The notes under the pieces are model-generated. The model made no database searches. It was not told the origin of the DNA and saw only the letters and a list, made by a program, of their open reading frames with translations. DNA of 64,000 nucleotides from assembly GCF_005938655.1 (NCBI RefSeq), contig NZ_VCQT01000027.1, forward strand, positions 1-64,000, in the 5' to 3' direction. Position numbers and translations under genes: made by a program. Positions 1-9,100 of the stretch are shown in pieces. Positions within the stretch are counted from its first letter, which is position 1, and the number at the start of each line of letters is the position of its first letter. The stretch comes from Alloalcanivorax gelatiniphagus (lineage in GTDB: Bacteria > Pseudomonadota > Gammaproteobacteria > Pseudomonadales > Alcanivoracaceae).

Positions 1-2
1 CC

Positions 3-10
3 GCTCCTAC
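3..10. repeat. Partial REP element cut by the window edge
   Basis: GCTCCTAC at the left edge is the terminal octamer of the REP family found seven more times in this window. It lies just downstream of the plsX stop codon. Only the end is visible, so the rest of the unit is inferred. Confidence 0.55.
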
Positions 11-16
11 GGGGAG

Positions 17-1033
17 CTAGCTGGTGGCTGGAGCCAGGGCGTCGCGGATCAGCGCCGGCACATTGCGCTCCGCTTCCAGCAGCGCCACTTCCAGGGCGCA
101 GGCGAAGCCCTCCACGGTGGTGCCGCCGTGGCTTTTCACCACCACGCCGTTCAGGCCCACCAGGCTGGCGCCGTTGTAGCGATCCGGGTCCATGCGCTTC
201 TTCAGCCCGCCCAGCAGCGGCAGCGCGAACAGGCCGCTGAGTTTGCGCAGCAGCGAACGGCCGGCTTCCTCGCGGATCATGCCACCGATCATCTTGGCCA
301 CCCCTTCCATGGTCTTCAGCGACACATTGCCGACGAAGCCATCGCACACCACCACGTCCACGTCGCCCAGGAAGATGCCGTTGCCTTCCACGAAGCCCAC
401 GTAGTTCAGGTCGCCGGTCTGGCTCATCAGGGTGGCGGCTTCCTTGATCTGCTCGTTGCCCTTGATGTCTTCCTCGCCGATGTTGAGCAGCGCCACCCGC
501 GGGCTCTTCTGGCCGTCCACGGCGCGCACCACCGCCTGCCCCATCAGGGCGAACTGCAGCAGGTGGGCCGGCTCGGAGTCCACATTGGCGCCCAGGTCGA
601 GCATGTGGCAGTGGCCGGAAGCGGTGGGGATGGCGGTGCAGATGGCCGGGCGATCCACCCCGGGCAGGGTCTTGAGCACGAAGCGGCTCACCGCCATCAG
701 CGCGCCGGTGTTGCCGGCGCTGACCGCGGCCTGGGCGCGACCTTCCTTGACCAGGTTGATGGCCACGCGCATGGAGGAGTCTTTTTTCTGGCGCAGGGCC
801 ACCGCCACCGGGTCGTCCATGGCCACCACCTCGGCGGCGGCCTGCACGCTCAGGCGCGGGTGGTCACCGAGCTTTTCCTTTTCCAGTGCCGGGGCAAGAA
901 CACCCGGCTCGCCCACCATGATCACGTGCAGATTGGCATGGCGGGCCAGTATCCGCGCCACCGCGGGCACGGTTACCGGCAGACCGTGATCGCCACCCAT
1001 GGCGTCCACGGCCAGAGTCACAACCGCTGGCAT
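17..1033 (-). CDS. plsX: Phosphate acyltransferase PlsX
   Basis: PlsX converts acyl-ACP and phosphate to acyl-phosphate, the donor for the first acylation of glycerol-3-phosphate in phospholipid synthesis; it is a peripheral membrane enzyme. The 338-residue product opens with the family signature VDAMGGDHG and carries GNTGALMA in mid-protein. The chosen ATG at 1033 has AGGA about 8 bases upstream; an upstream in-frame ATG would add 41 residues not seen in the family. It follows rpmF on the same strand, the widespread yceD-rpmF-plsX order, but a strong terminator lies between them, so plsX probably relies on read-through or a promoter in the 142-bp gap. Confidence 0.97.
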   Translation of the reverse strand: MPAVVTLAVDAMGGDHGLPVTVPAVARILARHANLHVIMVGEPGVLAPALEKEKLGDHPRLSVQAAAEVVAMDDPVAVALRQKKDSSMRVAINLVKEGRAQAAVSAGNTGALMAVSRFVLKTLPGVDRPAICTAIPTASGHCHMLDLGANVDSEPAHLLQFALMGQAVVRAVDGQKSPRVALLNIGEEDIKGNEQIKEAATLMSQTGDLNYVGFVEGNGIFLGDVDVVVCDGFVGNVSLKTMEGVAKMIGGMIREEAGRSLLRKLSGLFALPLLGGLKKRMDPDRYNGASLVGLNGVVVKSHGGTTVEGFACALEVALLEAERNVPALIRDALAPATS

Positions 1034-1100
1034 GGCAGTATCCTGACTTGACGAAGCGATGGCCATGATACGGGTGGTCATGGCCCCGTGGGAACCGGAC

Positions 1101-1133
1101 AACAACAAAACGGGAGCCGCCAGGGCTCCCGTT
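1101..1133 (-). terminator. Rho-independent terminator after rpmF
   Basis: A perfect 10-bp stem (AACGGGAGCC at 1109-1118 with GGCTCCCGTT at 1124-1133, 5-base loop) is followed on the minus strand by TTGTTGTTG. It sits between rpmF and plsX and would end or attenuate the yceD-rpmF transcript before plsX. Confidence 0.8.
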
Positions 1134-1175
1134 CTGCTTCGGTCCGGCGGCGCCACCCGGGGGCGGCGACGGGAC

Positions 1176-1370
1176 TTACTCTTCTTCGTCGTCCAGTTCG
1201 TCGGTGCGAATCACCTGGCGACCACGGTACATGCCGTCCGGAGAAATGTGGTGACGACGATGCACTTCACCGCTGTTGCTGTCCTCGGTGATGGTCGGTG
1301 CGGACAGGGCGTCGTGGGAACGACGCATGCCGCGCTTGGAACGGGACTTGCGATTCTGTTGAACAGCCAT
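1176..1370 (-). CDS. rpmF: 50S ribosomal protein L32
   Basis: Structural protein of the large ribosomal subunit. The 64-residue product begins [20 protein letters not shown], almost identical to known bL32 proteins, and has a slightly extended acidic tail (DELDDEEE). The zinc-binding cysteines of C+ paralogues are absent ([15 protein letters not shown] instead), as in enterobacterial L32. AGGAG precedes the ATG. It lies 18 bp after yceD, with which it is presumably co-transcribed, and is followed by its own terminator. Confidence 0.98.
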   Translation of the reverse strand: MAVQQNRKSRSKRGMRRSHDALSAPTITEDSNSGEVHRRHHISPDGMYRGRQVIRTDELDDEEE

Positions 1371-1388
1371 TGCTTGCTCCTCGGCCAG

Positions 1389-1922
1389 TTACTTGCGGCG
1401 GCCCTTGAGGCGGGCCAGCACGGCAAACGGATTATCCGGATTGGTTTGCGTATCGTCCGGGTCACCTTCCGATTCCGGTTCGGAACCGGTTGACGCCGGA
1501 CGCGGGCACTCATCGTGCAGAGCCACCAGGGGCAAGGCCAGCAGCAGCTCCTCCTCGAGCAACTCCGCCAGACTCAAACGCTCCTCGGTGACCAGCAAGG
1601 GGTCCAGGTCCGCCGGCAGCGCCTTGGCCTGATCCTCACTCCACACCAGCACCAGATCCACATCGGCGACGACGGGGTGGTGCACCGGTTCCAGACAACG
1701 CTGGCAAACCAGTATCAGGGTGGCTTCCACACGACCTTGAACGCGCCCACGGCCGTCTTCGTCGCGGCCAAACGCCAGCGAGACCCGGACCGGCTGATCC
1801 TGGCTATCGCGATATTCCCGCAGACGGGGCAGTTCCCCGACACGGGCTTCGCCTTCGATGACGCGTTCCTGATCCGCGAACTTGCGCGGTTCCAGATACG
1901 GTGGCAGTTGCCCTGAAAACAT
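1389..1922 (-). CDS. yceD: 23S rRNA accumulation protein YceD (DUF177)
   Basis: DUF177-family protein needed for normal 23S rRNA/50S accumulation in bacteria and plastids; molecular activity is not settled. The 177 residues show the family CQRC motif near residue 74, a central acidic region and the typical end NPFAVLARLKGRRK. The N-terminus MFSGQLPPYLEP lines up with the Escherichia coli start MQKVKLPLTLDP, so the ATG at 1922 is well supported. No Shine-Dalgarno sequence precedes it, and a near-consensus promoter ends only 9 bases upstream, suggesting a leaderless or almost leaderless message. First gene of yceD-rpmF-plsX, divergent from maf. Confidence 0.93.
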   Translation of the reverse strand: MFSGQLPPYLEPRKFADQERVIEGEARVGELPRLREYRDSQDQPVRVSLAFGRDEDGRGRVQGRVEATLILVCQRCLEPVHHPVVADVDLVLVWSEDQAKALPADLDPLLVTEERLSLAELLEEELLLALPLVALHDECPRPASTGSEPESEGDPDDTQTNPDNPFAVLARLKGRRK

Positions 1923-1931
1923 AAGCGCGCA

Positions 1932-1960
1932 ATTCTAGGCGGGGCCCCGCGTCCTGTCAA
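1932..1960 (-). promoter_or_regulatory. Sigma-70 promoter of yceD-rpmF
   Basis: On the minus strand TTGACA (1960-1955), a 17-base spacer containing a GGGGCCCC palindrome, and TAGAAT (1937-1932). The -10 box ends 9 bases before the yceD ATG, so the predicted start of transcription is only a few bases from the start codon. Confidence 0.75.
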
Positions 1961-2061
1961 AGCCAAATTGCGCCTGTTAACTGATTGAGAAAGCTGGTTT
2001 TTTCGTGCAGCCCGGCGGCGCCGTGGGTACACTTCGCGGCGATTGGCTAGCGGAGTACCCC

Positions 2062-2655
2062 ATGAAACACCCTTCCCGGCCCCTGATCCTGGCCTCCTCC
2101 TCCCCATTCCGCCGCGAACTGCTCGGCAAGCTGGGGCTCGCTTTCGAGCACCAAAGCCCGGACATCGATGAAAGCGCCCGGCCCGGCGAAACCCCCACCG
2201 AGCTGGTGCTGCGCCTGGCCCGCGCCAAGGCAGGCGCGCTGGCGCAGGCGCATCCGGGGGCGCTGATCATCGGCTCCGACCAGGTGGCGGTGATCGACGA
2301 CCAGGTGCTCGGCAAGCCCGGCGACCACGCCAACGCCGTGGCCCAGCTGCGCCGCGCCAGCGGCCGCCGGGTTACCTTCCTGACCGGCCTGTGCCTGCTG
2401 GACGCCGCCTCCGGCCGCCATCAGAGCGGTTGCGAGCGCTTTCAGGTGCAGTTCCGCACCCTCCGCGACGACCAGATCGAGCGTTATATCGAACAGGAAC
2501 AGCCGTTCAATTGCGCCGGCAGTTTCAAATCCGAGGGCCTGGGTATCGTGTTGTTCAAATCCCTGGAAGGCCGCGACCCCAACGCCCTGGTCGGCTTGCC
2601 ACTGATCATGCTTACGGATTTTCTGGCCGCCGAGGGGGTTGCGCTGCCGGCCTGA
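2062..2655 (+). CDS. yceF: Maf-like nucleoside triphosphate pyrophosphatase, YceF type
   Basis: House-cleaning pyrophosphatase of the Maf family; the YceF subgroup hydrolyses 7-methyl-GTP to the monophosphate. The 197-residue product begins [20 protein letters not shown] with the SxxxR substrate motif, followed by [15 protein letters not shown] and [12 protein letters not shown], the last typical of YceF. The ATG at 2062 has GGAG 6 bases upstream, whereas the longer frame starting at 2005 has no homology-like extension. It is divergent from yceD, as expected for this neighbourhood. A repeat cluster separates it from convergent sppA. Confidence 0.93.
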   Translation: MKHPSRPLILASSSPFRRELLGKLGLAFEHQSPDIDESARPGETPTELVLRLARAKAGALAQAHPGALIIGSDQVAVIDDQVLGKPGDHANAVAQLRRASGRRVTFLTGLCLLDAASGRHQSGCERFQVQFRTLRDDQIERYIEQEQPFNCAGSFKSEGLGIVLFKSLEGRDPNALVGLPLIMLTDFLAAEGVALPA

Positions 2656-2658
2656 GAC

Positions 2659-2828
2659 CAGTTCAAAGTTACAAGTTAAAAGTTAAAACGCGGGAGAGCA
2701 CCGGGAGTCGGCGCTGCCCTGCCCGCGCCTTATACGGTGAGGCAAACAGCGCGCCTTGCCGGCCAGCGGCCGCGGAAAGGGTGTATGAGTTGCCCGCCCT
2801 TTCAACTTTTAACTTTTCACTTTCAACT
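2659..2828. repeat. AAGTT-heptad inverted-repeat element, copy 1
   Basis: The left end (2659-2689) is a run of AAGTT-type heptads and the right end (2800-2828) is its inverse (TTTCAACTTTTAACTTTTCA and on). The reverse complement of the left end matches the right end of copy 2 at 28164-28192 with about three mismatches over 29 bases. The roughly 110-bp core has no open frame of note. A REP pair follows directly. Confidence 0.8.
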
Positions 2829-2855
2829 CGCGGGGGACGCCCCGTCATCTCGCCC

Positions 2856-2918
2856 TTCGCGGCTGAAGCCGCTCCTACATCCTCCAGTGGGGTGGGTAGG
2901 AGCGGCTTCAGCCGCGAT
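2856..2918. repeat. REP/BIME pair, GCGGCTTCAGCCGC subtype
   Basis: Two inverted REP units (2856-2878 and 2896-2918) separated by 17 bases, each with the internal palindrome GCGGCTTCAGCCGC and outer end GTAGGAGC. It lies 6 bp beyond the sppA stop codon between two convergent genes and could form a large cruciform or RNA hairpin. Confidence 0.85.
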
Positions 2919-2924
2919 CAGGGC

Positions 2925-3878
2925 CTAGCGAATGCTCGGCGCGGCGGCGTCCAGGCCCAGGGACTTGCCCAGGCCGTCGCCCACGGAGACACCGAAGCGC
3001 TTGAGCACCTTGTCCAGGGGCGAGCCGCTGACGGTGTAGTTGACCATCTCATCCACGCCAACCACATCCCGGGCCACCTGCCCCGGGCTCTTGAGGCCGT
3101 CCACCAGGCCCAGGGACAGGGCCCGCTCGCCGGTCCAGAACAGGCCGGAGAACAGTTCCGGGTGGCCGTCCACCTTGAGACGATCGCCCCGCCCTTGTTT
3201 CACCGCGGCGATAAACTGCTGGTGAATCTCGTCGAGCATGGTCTGCACGTGCTCCCGGTCCTTGTCGCGCACCGGCGCGAACGGGTCGAGGATGTCCTTG
3301 TTGTCACCGGCGGTGTAGACGCGGCGCTCCACGCCCAGCTTCTCGGCGGCGTCCTGGACACCGAAGCCGGCCATGATCACGCCGATGGAGCCGACGATGC
3401 TGGCCGGGTCGGCGTAGATCTCATCCGCCGCCGAGGCGATAAAGTAAGCACCGGAGGCGCCCATATCGGTGATCGCCGCGTACAGCTTCTTGTCCGGGTA
3501 TTCCGCGCGCAGCCGGCGGATTTCGTTGTAGACGAAGTTGGACTGCACCGGCGAGCCGCCGGGGCTGTTGATGCGCAGCAGCACCGCCTTGCTGTTTTCC
3601 GCCTCGAACGCCTCGCGCAGGCCGGTGGTGATCAGGTCGGCGCTGGCCGCCGAATCGCTCATGATCGCGCCGGTCACGTCCACCACCGCCACATGGGGCT
3701 CGGTCACCGCCAGGGAGTCGCCGGGCCGGTTGGCGGCGAACAGATAGAGCATGGCGAACAGATAGATAAAGCCCAGGCTCTTGAAGAAGATGCCCCAGCG
3801 GCGGGTTTTGCGCTGTTCCGCCTGGGCCTGGCCCAGCAATCTTTCGATCAGTTTCCACTCTTTATTGTTGGGTTCCAT
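2925..3878 (-). CDS. sppA: Signal peptide peptidase SppA, short form (peptidase S49)
   Basis: Membrane-anchored serine protease that degrades cleaved signal peptides. The 317 residues carry one N-terminal transmembrane segment at about 30-48 and a single S49 domain, the short 36K type. The Ser/Lys dyad can be placed at Ser142 (TDMGASGAYF) and Lys194 (AGDNKDILDPF); their spacing of 52 equals that of the Bacillus subtilis enzyme. It begins 2 bp after the HAD gene and forms an rluC-HAD-sppA operon as in pseudomonads. Confidence 0.95.
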   Translation of the reverse strand: MEPNNKEWKLIERLLGQAQAEQRKTRRWGIFFKSLGFIYLFAMLYLFAANRPGDSLAVTEPHVAVVDVTGAIMSDSAASADLITTGLREAFEAENSKAVLLRINSPGGSPVQSNFVYNEIRRLRAEYPDKKLYAAITDMGASGAYFIASAADEIYADPASIVGSIGVIMAGFGVQDAAEKLGVERRVYTAGDNKDILDPFAPVRDKDREHVQTMLDEIHQQFIAAVKQGRGDRLKVDGHPELFSGLFWTGERALSLGLVDGLKSPGQVARDVVGVDEMVNYTVSGSPLDKVLKRFGVSVGDGLGKSLGLDAAAPSIR

Positions 3879-3880
3879 CT

Positions 3881-4564
3881 CTACACTCTTTCCTCGTCAT
3901 CAATGGGGGCGCCGATGCCGATCAGCGGCAACAGCTCCGGCAGGGCGTCGATCACCGCCAGCGGCAGGCTCGGCGTGAGCCGCGCCACCGGGTGGGCGCC
4001 GTAGCTGACGCCGACGCGGTCCACGCCGGCGGCGCGGGCCATTTCCAGGTCGAAGGCGGTATCGCCCACCACCAACGCCCGTTCCGGACGGACCGCCAAT
4101 TCCGCCAATAATTCCTCGACCATGGCCGGCGCCGGCTTGGAAACGCTTTCGTCGGCGCAGCGGGAGGCATGAAACCAGTGCCCCAAACCGCTGCCGGCCC
4201 ACACCCGGTCGAGCCCCTTGCGGCTCTTGCCGGTGGCCACCGCCAGCAGCAGGCCGGCATCGCGCAACGCCGCCAGGGTATCCAGGGCGCCCGGGTACAG
4301 CGGGCTGGGCACGCGCTCGGCGGCCACGAAGTGGCTGGCGTAGCAGTCGCGCATGCGCCCTACCCCGTGGTCGTCCAGATCAGGATAAAGAGTGCGGATC
4401 GCCTCCGGCAGGCCCAGGCCGATAATGCCGCGCACCGCGTCGTCATCGAGTAACGGCAGCGCCAGGTCGGCGCCGGCCAGGTGCATGCACTGGACGATGC
4501 GCGCGGTGGAATCCATCACCGTGCCGTCCCAGTCGAAGATCACCAGGTCGTAGCGGCCGCTCAT
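3881..4564 (-). CDS. HAD-superfamily (IA) phosphatase, Gph-like
   Basis: Predicted small-molecule phosphatase of haloacid dehalogenase subfamily IA; substrate unknown. The 227 residues show motif I DWDGTVMDS (nucleophile Asp11, Asp13), motif II around Thr111 (ATGKSRKG), Lys143 (SKPAP) and motif III VVGDTAFDLEMA (Asp168, Asp172), with a helical cap between motifs I and II. The ATG at 4564 overlaps the rluC stop as ATGA, implying coupled translation; the longer upstream frame lies entirely inside rluC. The pseudomonad equivalent sits in the same place between rluC and sppA. Confidence 0.9.
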   Translation of the reverse strand: MSGRYDLVIFDWDGTVMDSTARIVQCMHLAGADLALPLLDDDAVRGIIGLGLPEAIRTLYPDLDDHGVGRMRDCYASHFVAAERVPSPLYPGALDTLAALRDAGLLLAVATGKSRKGLDRVWAGSGLGHWFHASRCADESVSKPAPAMVEELLAELAVRPERALVVGDTAFDLEMARAAGVDRVGVSYGAHPVARLTPSLPLAVIDALPELLPLIGIGAPIDDEERV

Positions 4565-5514
4565 TGCTTGCCCGCCCGCAGACCGGCCAGGATCGCTTCG
4601 AAATCCTCGTCCAGGGGCGCCTCCACCCGCAGCCTGTCGCCGCTTTCCGGGTGGCGGAACGCCAGGGAACGGGCATGCAGGCACAGCCGGCGCCGGCCCA
4701 GGTCGGCCAGTTTGCGGTCGCCCCGCTGGCTGCCGTATTTATCGTCGCCGAGCAGGGGGAAGCCGCCGAACTGGGCGTGCACGCGAATCTGGTGGGTGCG
4801 ACCGGTGCCCAGGGTGGCCTCCACCAGGGCGCTGTCGCCGAACCGCTCCAGCAGCACGAAGTCGGTGATCGAGGGCTTGCCCTCCCGGGACACCCGCACC
4901 ACCCGCTCGTTGCCTTGCATCATCTTCAGCAGCGGCGCCTCCATGCGGCGCTCGGCGCCCTTGAAGCCCTGGCACAGCAGCCAGTAGCGCTTTTCCACGC
5001 CGCCCTGCTGCATCAATCGTTGCAGCTTGCGCAGGAAGCCCCGGTGGCGGGCCACCATGATGCAACCGCTGGTATCCCGGTCCAGGCGGTGCACCAGCTC
5101 CAGCTGGGTTTCCTTGGGATAGAGCACCCGCAGCGCCTCGATCAGCCCCAGGCTGACACCGCTGCCGCCGTGCACCGCCAGACCGGCGGGCTTGTTGAAG
5201 ATCATCAGCCGCGAGTCTTCGTACAGCAGCGCCCGGGACAGGCGCTCGGCGAGGCCGTCGCTGACCACCGGCGGCGCCGACGATTCGCTGGTGCGCACCG
5301 GCGGAATACGTACCACGTCGCCGGTGGCCAGACGGGTGGTCTGCTTGGCGCGCTTCTTGTTTATACGCACCTCACCGGCGCGGATAATGCGGTAGATACG
5401 CGAACGCGGTACGCCCTTGAGATGGACGAACAGGAAATTATCCAGGCGTTGGCCGTCGCGGCCTTCATCGATGGTAATAAAGGTGACGCGATCAGCGGCG
5501 GGGGTGTCTGACAT
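4561..5514 (-). CDS. rluC: 23S rRNA pseudouridine synthase RluC
   Basis: Converts uridines 955, 2504 and 2580 of 23S rRNA (E. coli numbering) to pseudouridine. The 317 residues contain an N-terminal S4 RNA-binding domain (about 20-80) and the RluA-family catalytic domain with HRLDRDTSG, catalytic Asp145, next to E. coli Asp144. First gene of rluC-HAD-sppA and divergent from rne, an arrangement conserved in many gammaproteobacteria. No Shine-Dalgarno is seen; a TAGAAT hexamer lies 6 bases before the ATG, which may indicate a leaderless message, but no good -35 box accompanies it. Confidence 0.95.
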   Translation of the reverse strand: MSDTPAADRVTFITIDEGRDGQRLDNFLFVHLKGVPRSRIYRIIRAGEVRINKKRAKQTTRLATGDVVRIPPVRTSESSAPPVVSDGLAERLSRALLYEDSRLMIFNKPAGLAVHGGSGVSLGLIEALRVLYPKETQLELVHRLDRDTSGCIMVARHRGFLRKLQRLMQQGGVEKRYWLLCQGFKGAERRMEAPLLKMMQGNERVVRVSREGKPSITDFVLLERFGDSALVEATLGTGRTHQIRVHAQFGGFPLLGDDKYGSQRGDRKLADLGRRRLCLHARSLAFRHPESGDRLRVEAPLDEDFEAILAGLRAGKQ

Positions 5515-5597
5515 GCGGCGATTCTAGGGCCTGTCGACGCGCTCCGCCAGCCTTGCGTGCGAACCTCGAACCCTTCACGTATCAGCAATGTATCTGA

Positions 5598-5627
5598 TTG
5601 ATCCGATTGCGGTTTCGCTGCTATGAT
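5598..5627 (+). promoter_or_regulatory. Candidate sigma-70 promoter of rne
   Basis: TTGATC at 5598-5603, an 18-base spacer and TATGAT at 5622-5627. It lies in the rluC-rne divergent region and would give an rne leader of about 540 bases. Only one candidate stands out; it is untested. Confidence 0.55.
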
Positions 5628-5633
5628 CCGATG

Positions 5634-6172
5634 TCGGCCGAGGCTGGCCAACGGCGACGCGCAGCGACCATTCGCCGTCGGTAGACCCTAACACCCGCCA
5701 GCCCGCCCGACACAAAGAACCGAACGGACCCTCCGGGTCCGGACGCTGCACGGCCCCCGGGGCGGCAACACAACTCCCCCCGGCGGTCGACCGACAACCA
5801 ACACCGGCGGTGGCAGCAACAGGTCGAAGACAAAAAGGACCGCCCTCGTGGCCGCGCACGACGCGCCCGATGACGGTCCGAATCGGTATACAGACAAGAG
5901 TTTACCCGGTCCGGCGCGCGAAGCGCCGGACGAAGCGTGAAGCCGATACGAGGATATCGCCTCGCGAGCGACGCCAACGGCGCAACTTCAACCAGTCCGG
6001 AGCACAGGGAAAGGTCGAAAACAGGCAATCACCACCGTGTGTGTTCGCGCTAACGCGCCTCCACGGGACGTTCATGCCTGTCAGGCATTTCTTCCGACGC
6101 CCGGACCAGAAGGTCTGATACCGGTATGGATACCGGCCCGCTGCTCGCCGCCACGAACCTTGTGGTAGCACA
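5634..6172 (+). promoter_or_regulatory. Long structured 5' leader of rne
   Basis: About 540 bases without a convincing gene. Clear hairpins include GTCCGGCGC/GCGCCGGAC (5909-5931, 5-base loop), ATGCCTGTCAGGCAT (6074-6088) and CCGGTATGGATACCGG (6121-6136), the last two close to the start codon. In E. coli the 361-base rne leader folds into hairpins through which RNase E senses and cleaves its own message. An equivalent autoregulatory role is inferred from position and structure; no sequence identity with the E. coli hairpins is claimed. Confidence 0.6.
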
Positions 6173-9100
6173 ATGAAACGTATGTTGATCAATGCCACGC
6201 ACCCCGAAGAGATTCGGGTGGCGCTGGTGGATGGCCAGAGACTCTATGACCTGGACATCGAACACCGCACCCGCGTGCAGAAAAAAGCCAACATCTATAA
6301 AGGCAAGATCACCCGCATCGAACCCTCCCTGGAAGCCGCTTTCGTGGATTTCGGCGCCGAGCGCCACGGCTTTCTGCCGCTGAAGGAAATCTCCCGTCAG
6401 TACTTTCAGAAGGACCCCAAGGACATCCAGGGCCGCATCAATATCAAGGATGTGATCCGGGAAGGTCAGGAAGTGATCATCCAGGTGGACAAGGAAGAGC
6501 GCGGTAACAAAGGCGCCGCCCTCACCACCTTTATCAGCCTGGCCGGCCGTTACCTGGTGCTGATGCCCAACAATCCCCGCGCCGGCGGCATCTCCCGCCG
6601 CATCGAGGGCGAGGAACGCCAGCAGCTCAAGGAAGCCCTGGGCAGCCTGGATATTCCCGACGAAATGGGCGTGATCGTGCGCACCGCCGGTCTGGGCCGC
6701 TCCGCCGAGGAGCTGCAATGGGACCTGAACTACCTGCTCAAGCTGTGGGTCTCCATCGCCGAGGCGTCCGAGACCCGCAAGGCGCCGTTCCTGATCTATC
6801 AGGAATCCAACGTCATCATTCGCGCCATCCGCGACTACCTGCGCAAGGACATCGGCGAAGTGCTGATCGACTCGCAGAAGGTCTACGACGAGGCCCAGGC
6901 CTTCGTCCAGCAGGTGATGACCGACTTCCAGCACAAGATCAAGCTGTACAACGACGACACCCCGCTGTTCTCGCGTTACCAGATCGAATCGCAGATCGAA
7001 ACCGCCTTCGAGCGTGAAGTGAAGCTGCCCTCCGGCGGCTCCATCGTCATCGATCCCACCGAGGCGCTGGTGTCCATCGACATCAACTCCTCCCGCGCCA
7101 CCAAGGGCGCGGACATCGAGGAAACCGCCCTGCAGACCAACCTGGAGGCGGCGGACGAGATCGCCCGCCAGCTGCGTCTGCGCGACATCGGCGGCCTGAT
7201 CGTGGTGGACTTCATCGACATGGGCCCGGCGCGCAACCAGCGCGACGTGGAAAACCGCATGCGCGAAGCCCTGGAAGCGGACCGCGCGCGTATCCAGCTG
7301 GGCCGCATTTCCCGCTTCGGCCTGCTGGAACTGTCCCGCCAGCGGCTGCGCCCCAGCCTCGGCGAAACCTCCAGCATCGTGTGCCCGCGCTGCGACGGCC
7401 TGGGCCACATCCGCGATGTGAAATCCCTGGCTCTGAGCATCCTGCGCCTGATCGAAGAAGAGGTGATGAAGGAGCGCACCGGCGAAATCCAGGCCCAGGT
7501 GCCGGTTGCCGTGGGCACCTTCCTGCTCAATGAAAAGCGTCAGGTGCTGCGCGAGATCGAAGCCAACCACAAGGTGCGCGTGCTGGTGATCCCCAACCCG
7601 CACCTGGAAACGCCGCACTTCGAGGTGGAACGCATCCGTGACGACCAGACCAAGGATCTGGTCAGCCACGAGCTGGAACTGGTGGAAGGCCACCAGGACC
7701 CGGCCGTTCAGTCCGCCCAGGACACCGAGATCAAGACCCAGGAGCCGGTGGTGAAGCTGGTGGCCCCGGACACCGCGCCGCCGCCGCCCAAGCCCCAGGC
7801 CGAGAAACCGGAACCGGCCAAGCCGGAAGCCGCCGCCAAACCCGCCAAACCCGCCAAGGCGGCCCCGGCGCCGACGGTGCGGCCCACCAACTTCATGGCC
7901 CGCTTCTTCACCTGGCTGGCGGTGCTGTTCAACGGCACCCCGGAAGAACAGGAAGCCCGCGCCAAACGCCGCGACCAGCAGAACGCCAAGCGTCAAAGCG
8001 AACGCGACGACAAGCGTGGCGGCCGTAACGGTCAGCGCGACGACAAACGCCGTGGCGGCCAGAACCGGGCCAAGGGCGGCAACCAGAGAGGCGACAACCG
8101 CAACGGCCAGCGCAACGACAAACGTGGCGATCAGCGTGGCGACCAACGTGGTGACCAGCGCGACGACCAGCGACGCAACGCCAAGGACGACGCCAATGGC
8201 GGCGGCAATGGTGGTGATAATAATGGCGGGCGTGGCCGGGGCCGCAACCGCCGTGGCGGTCGCGGTGGCCGTGGTGGCCAGGGCGGCAACGCCAACGGCG
8301 AAGGCCAGCGCGATAACAGCCAGCGCGACGGCAACAACCAACGCGATGCCGGCCAGCGTGACGGTGGCCAGCACGACAACAAGCCCGCCGAGCAGAAGGC
8401 CGACAAGGCCGACAATCGCAACGGCAAGCCGCGCACCCAGGACAAGCCCCAGGAGAAAGCCGAGGACAAAGGCCCGCGCAAGGACGACGGTCCCAAGGCC
8501 CAGCGCCGCACCGACTCCCGCGATGAACGGCCGCTGCGCGAACGCCAGCGCCCGGGCAAGCAGGACGACGCCGCCGCCAGCGCCGACGACAACCGGCCCC
8601 GGCCGGAAGCCGGCCAGGCGGACGCCGAGCCCCGTGAGGACACCGCCGGCCAGCCGCCGCGCATGACCTCCGAGGACAACACCCCGGGCCGTGACCAGGA
8701 ACGTGGTGACAGCCGTCCGCCCAGGGCCAAGCTGGTCCCCGCCGAGGAAGGCGCGGAAAGCAGCCCGGCGGACAACGCCGGCGAGCGCTCCGAACGCGCC
8801 GAGCGTGCTCCCCGTGGCCAGGCGGCCACCGAGCAGGCCGACGGTGAACAGCGTGCCCGCGAAACCCAGGTGGTGGAAACCGGTGTGCCCGAGGTGAAAC
8901 CGGAACAGACCGGCACCAGCGCCACCGAGCAGCCGCCGGCGGCCGCCCCGGAAGCGCCGGTCAAGGCGGCCCGGGACGAGGCCAACGAACAGGCGGACGC
9001 CAAACCGGCCAAGCCGGAACCGGCCGCCCAAACCGACGCCCAGCCGGCCCCGCAAGCGCAAGCCGCCCAGCCCAAGGCTGAGCCCTCCGTGCAAGCGAAA

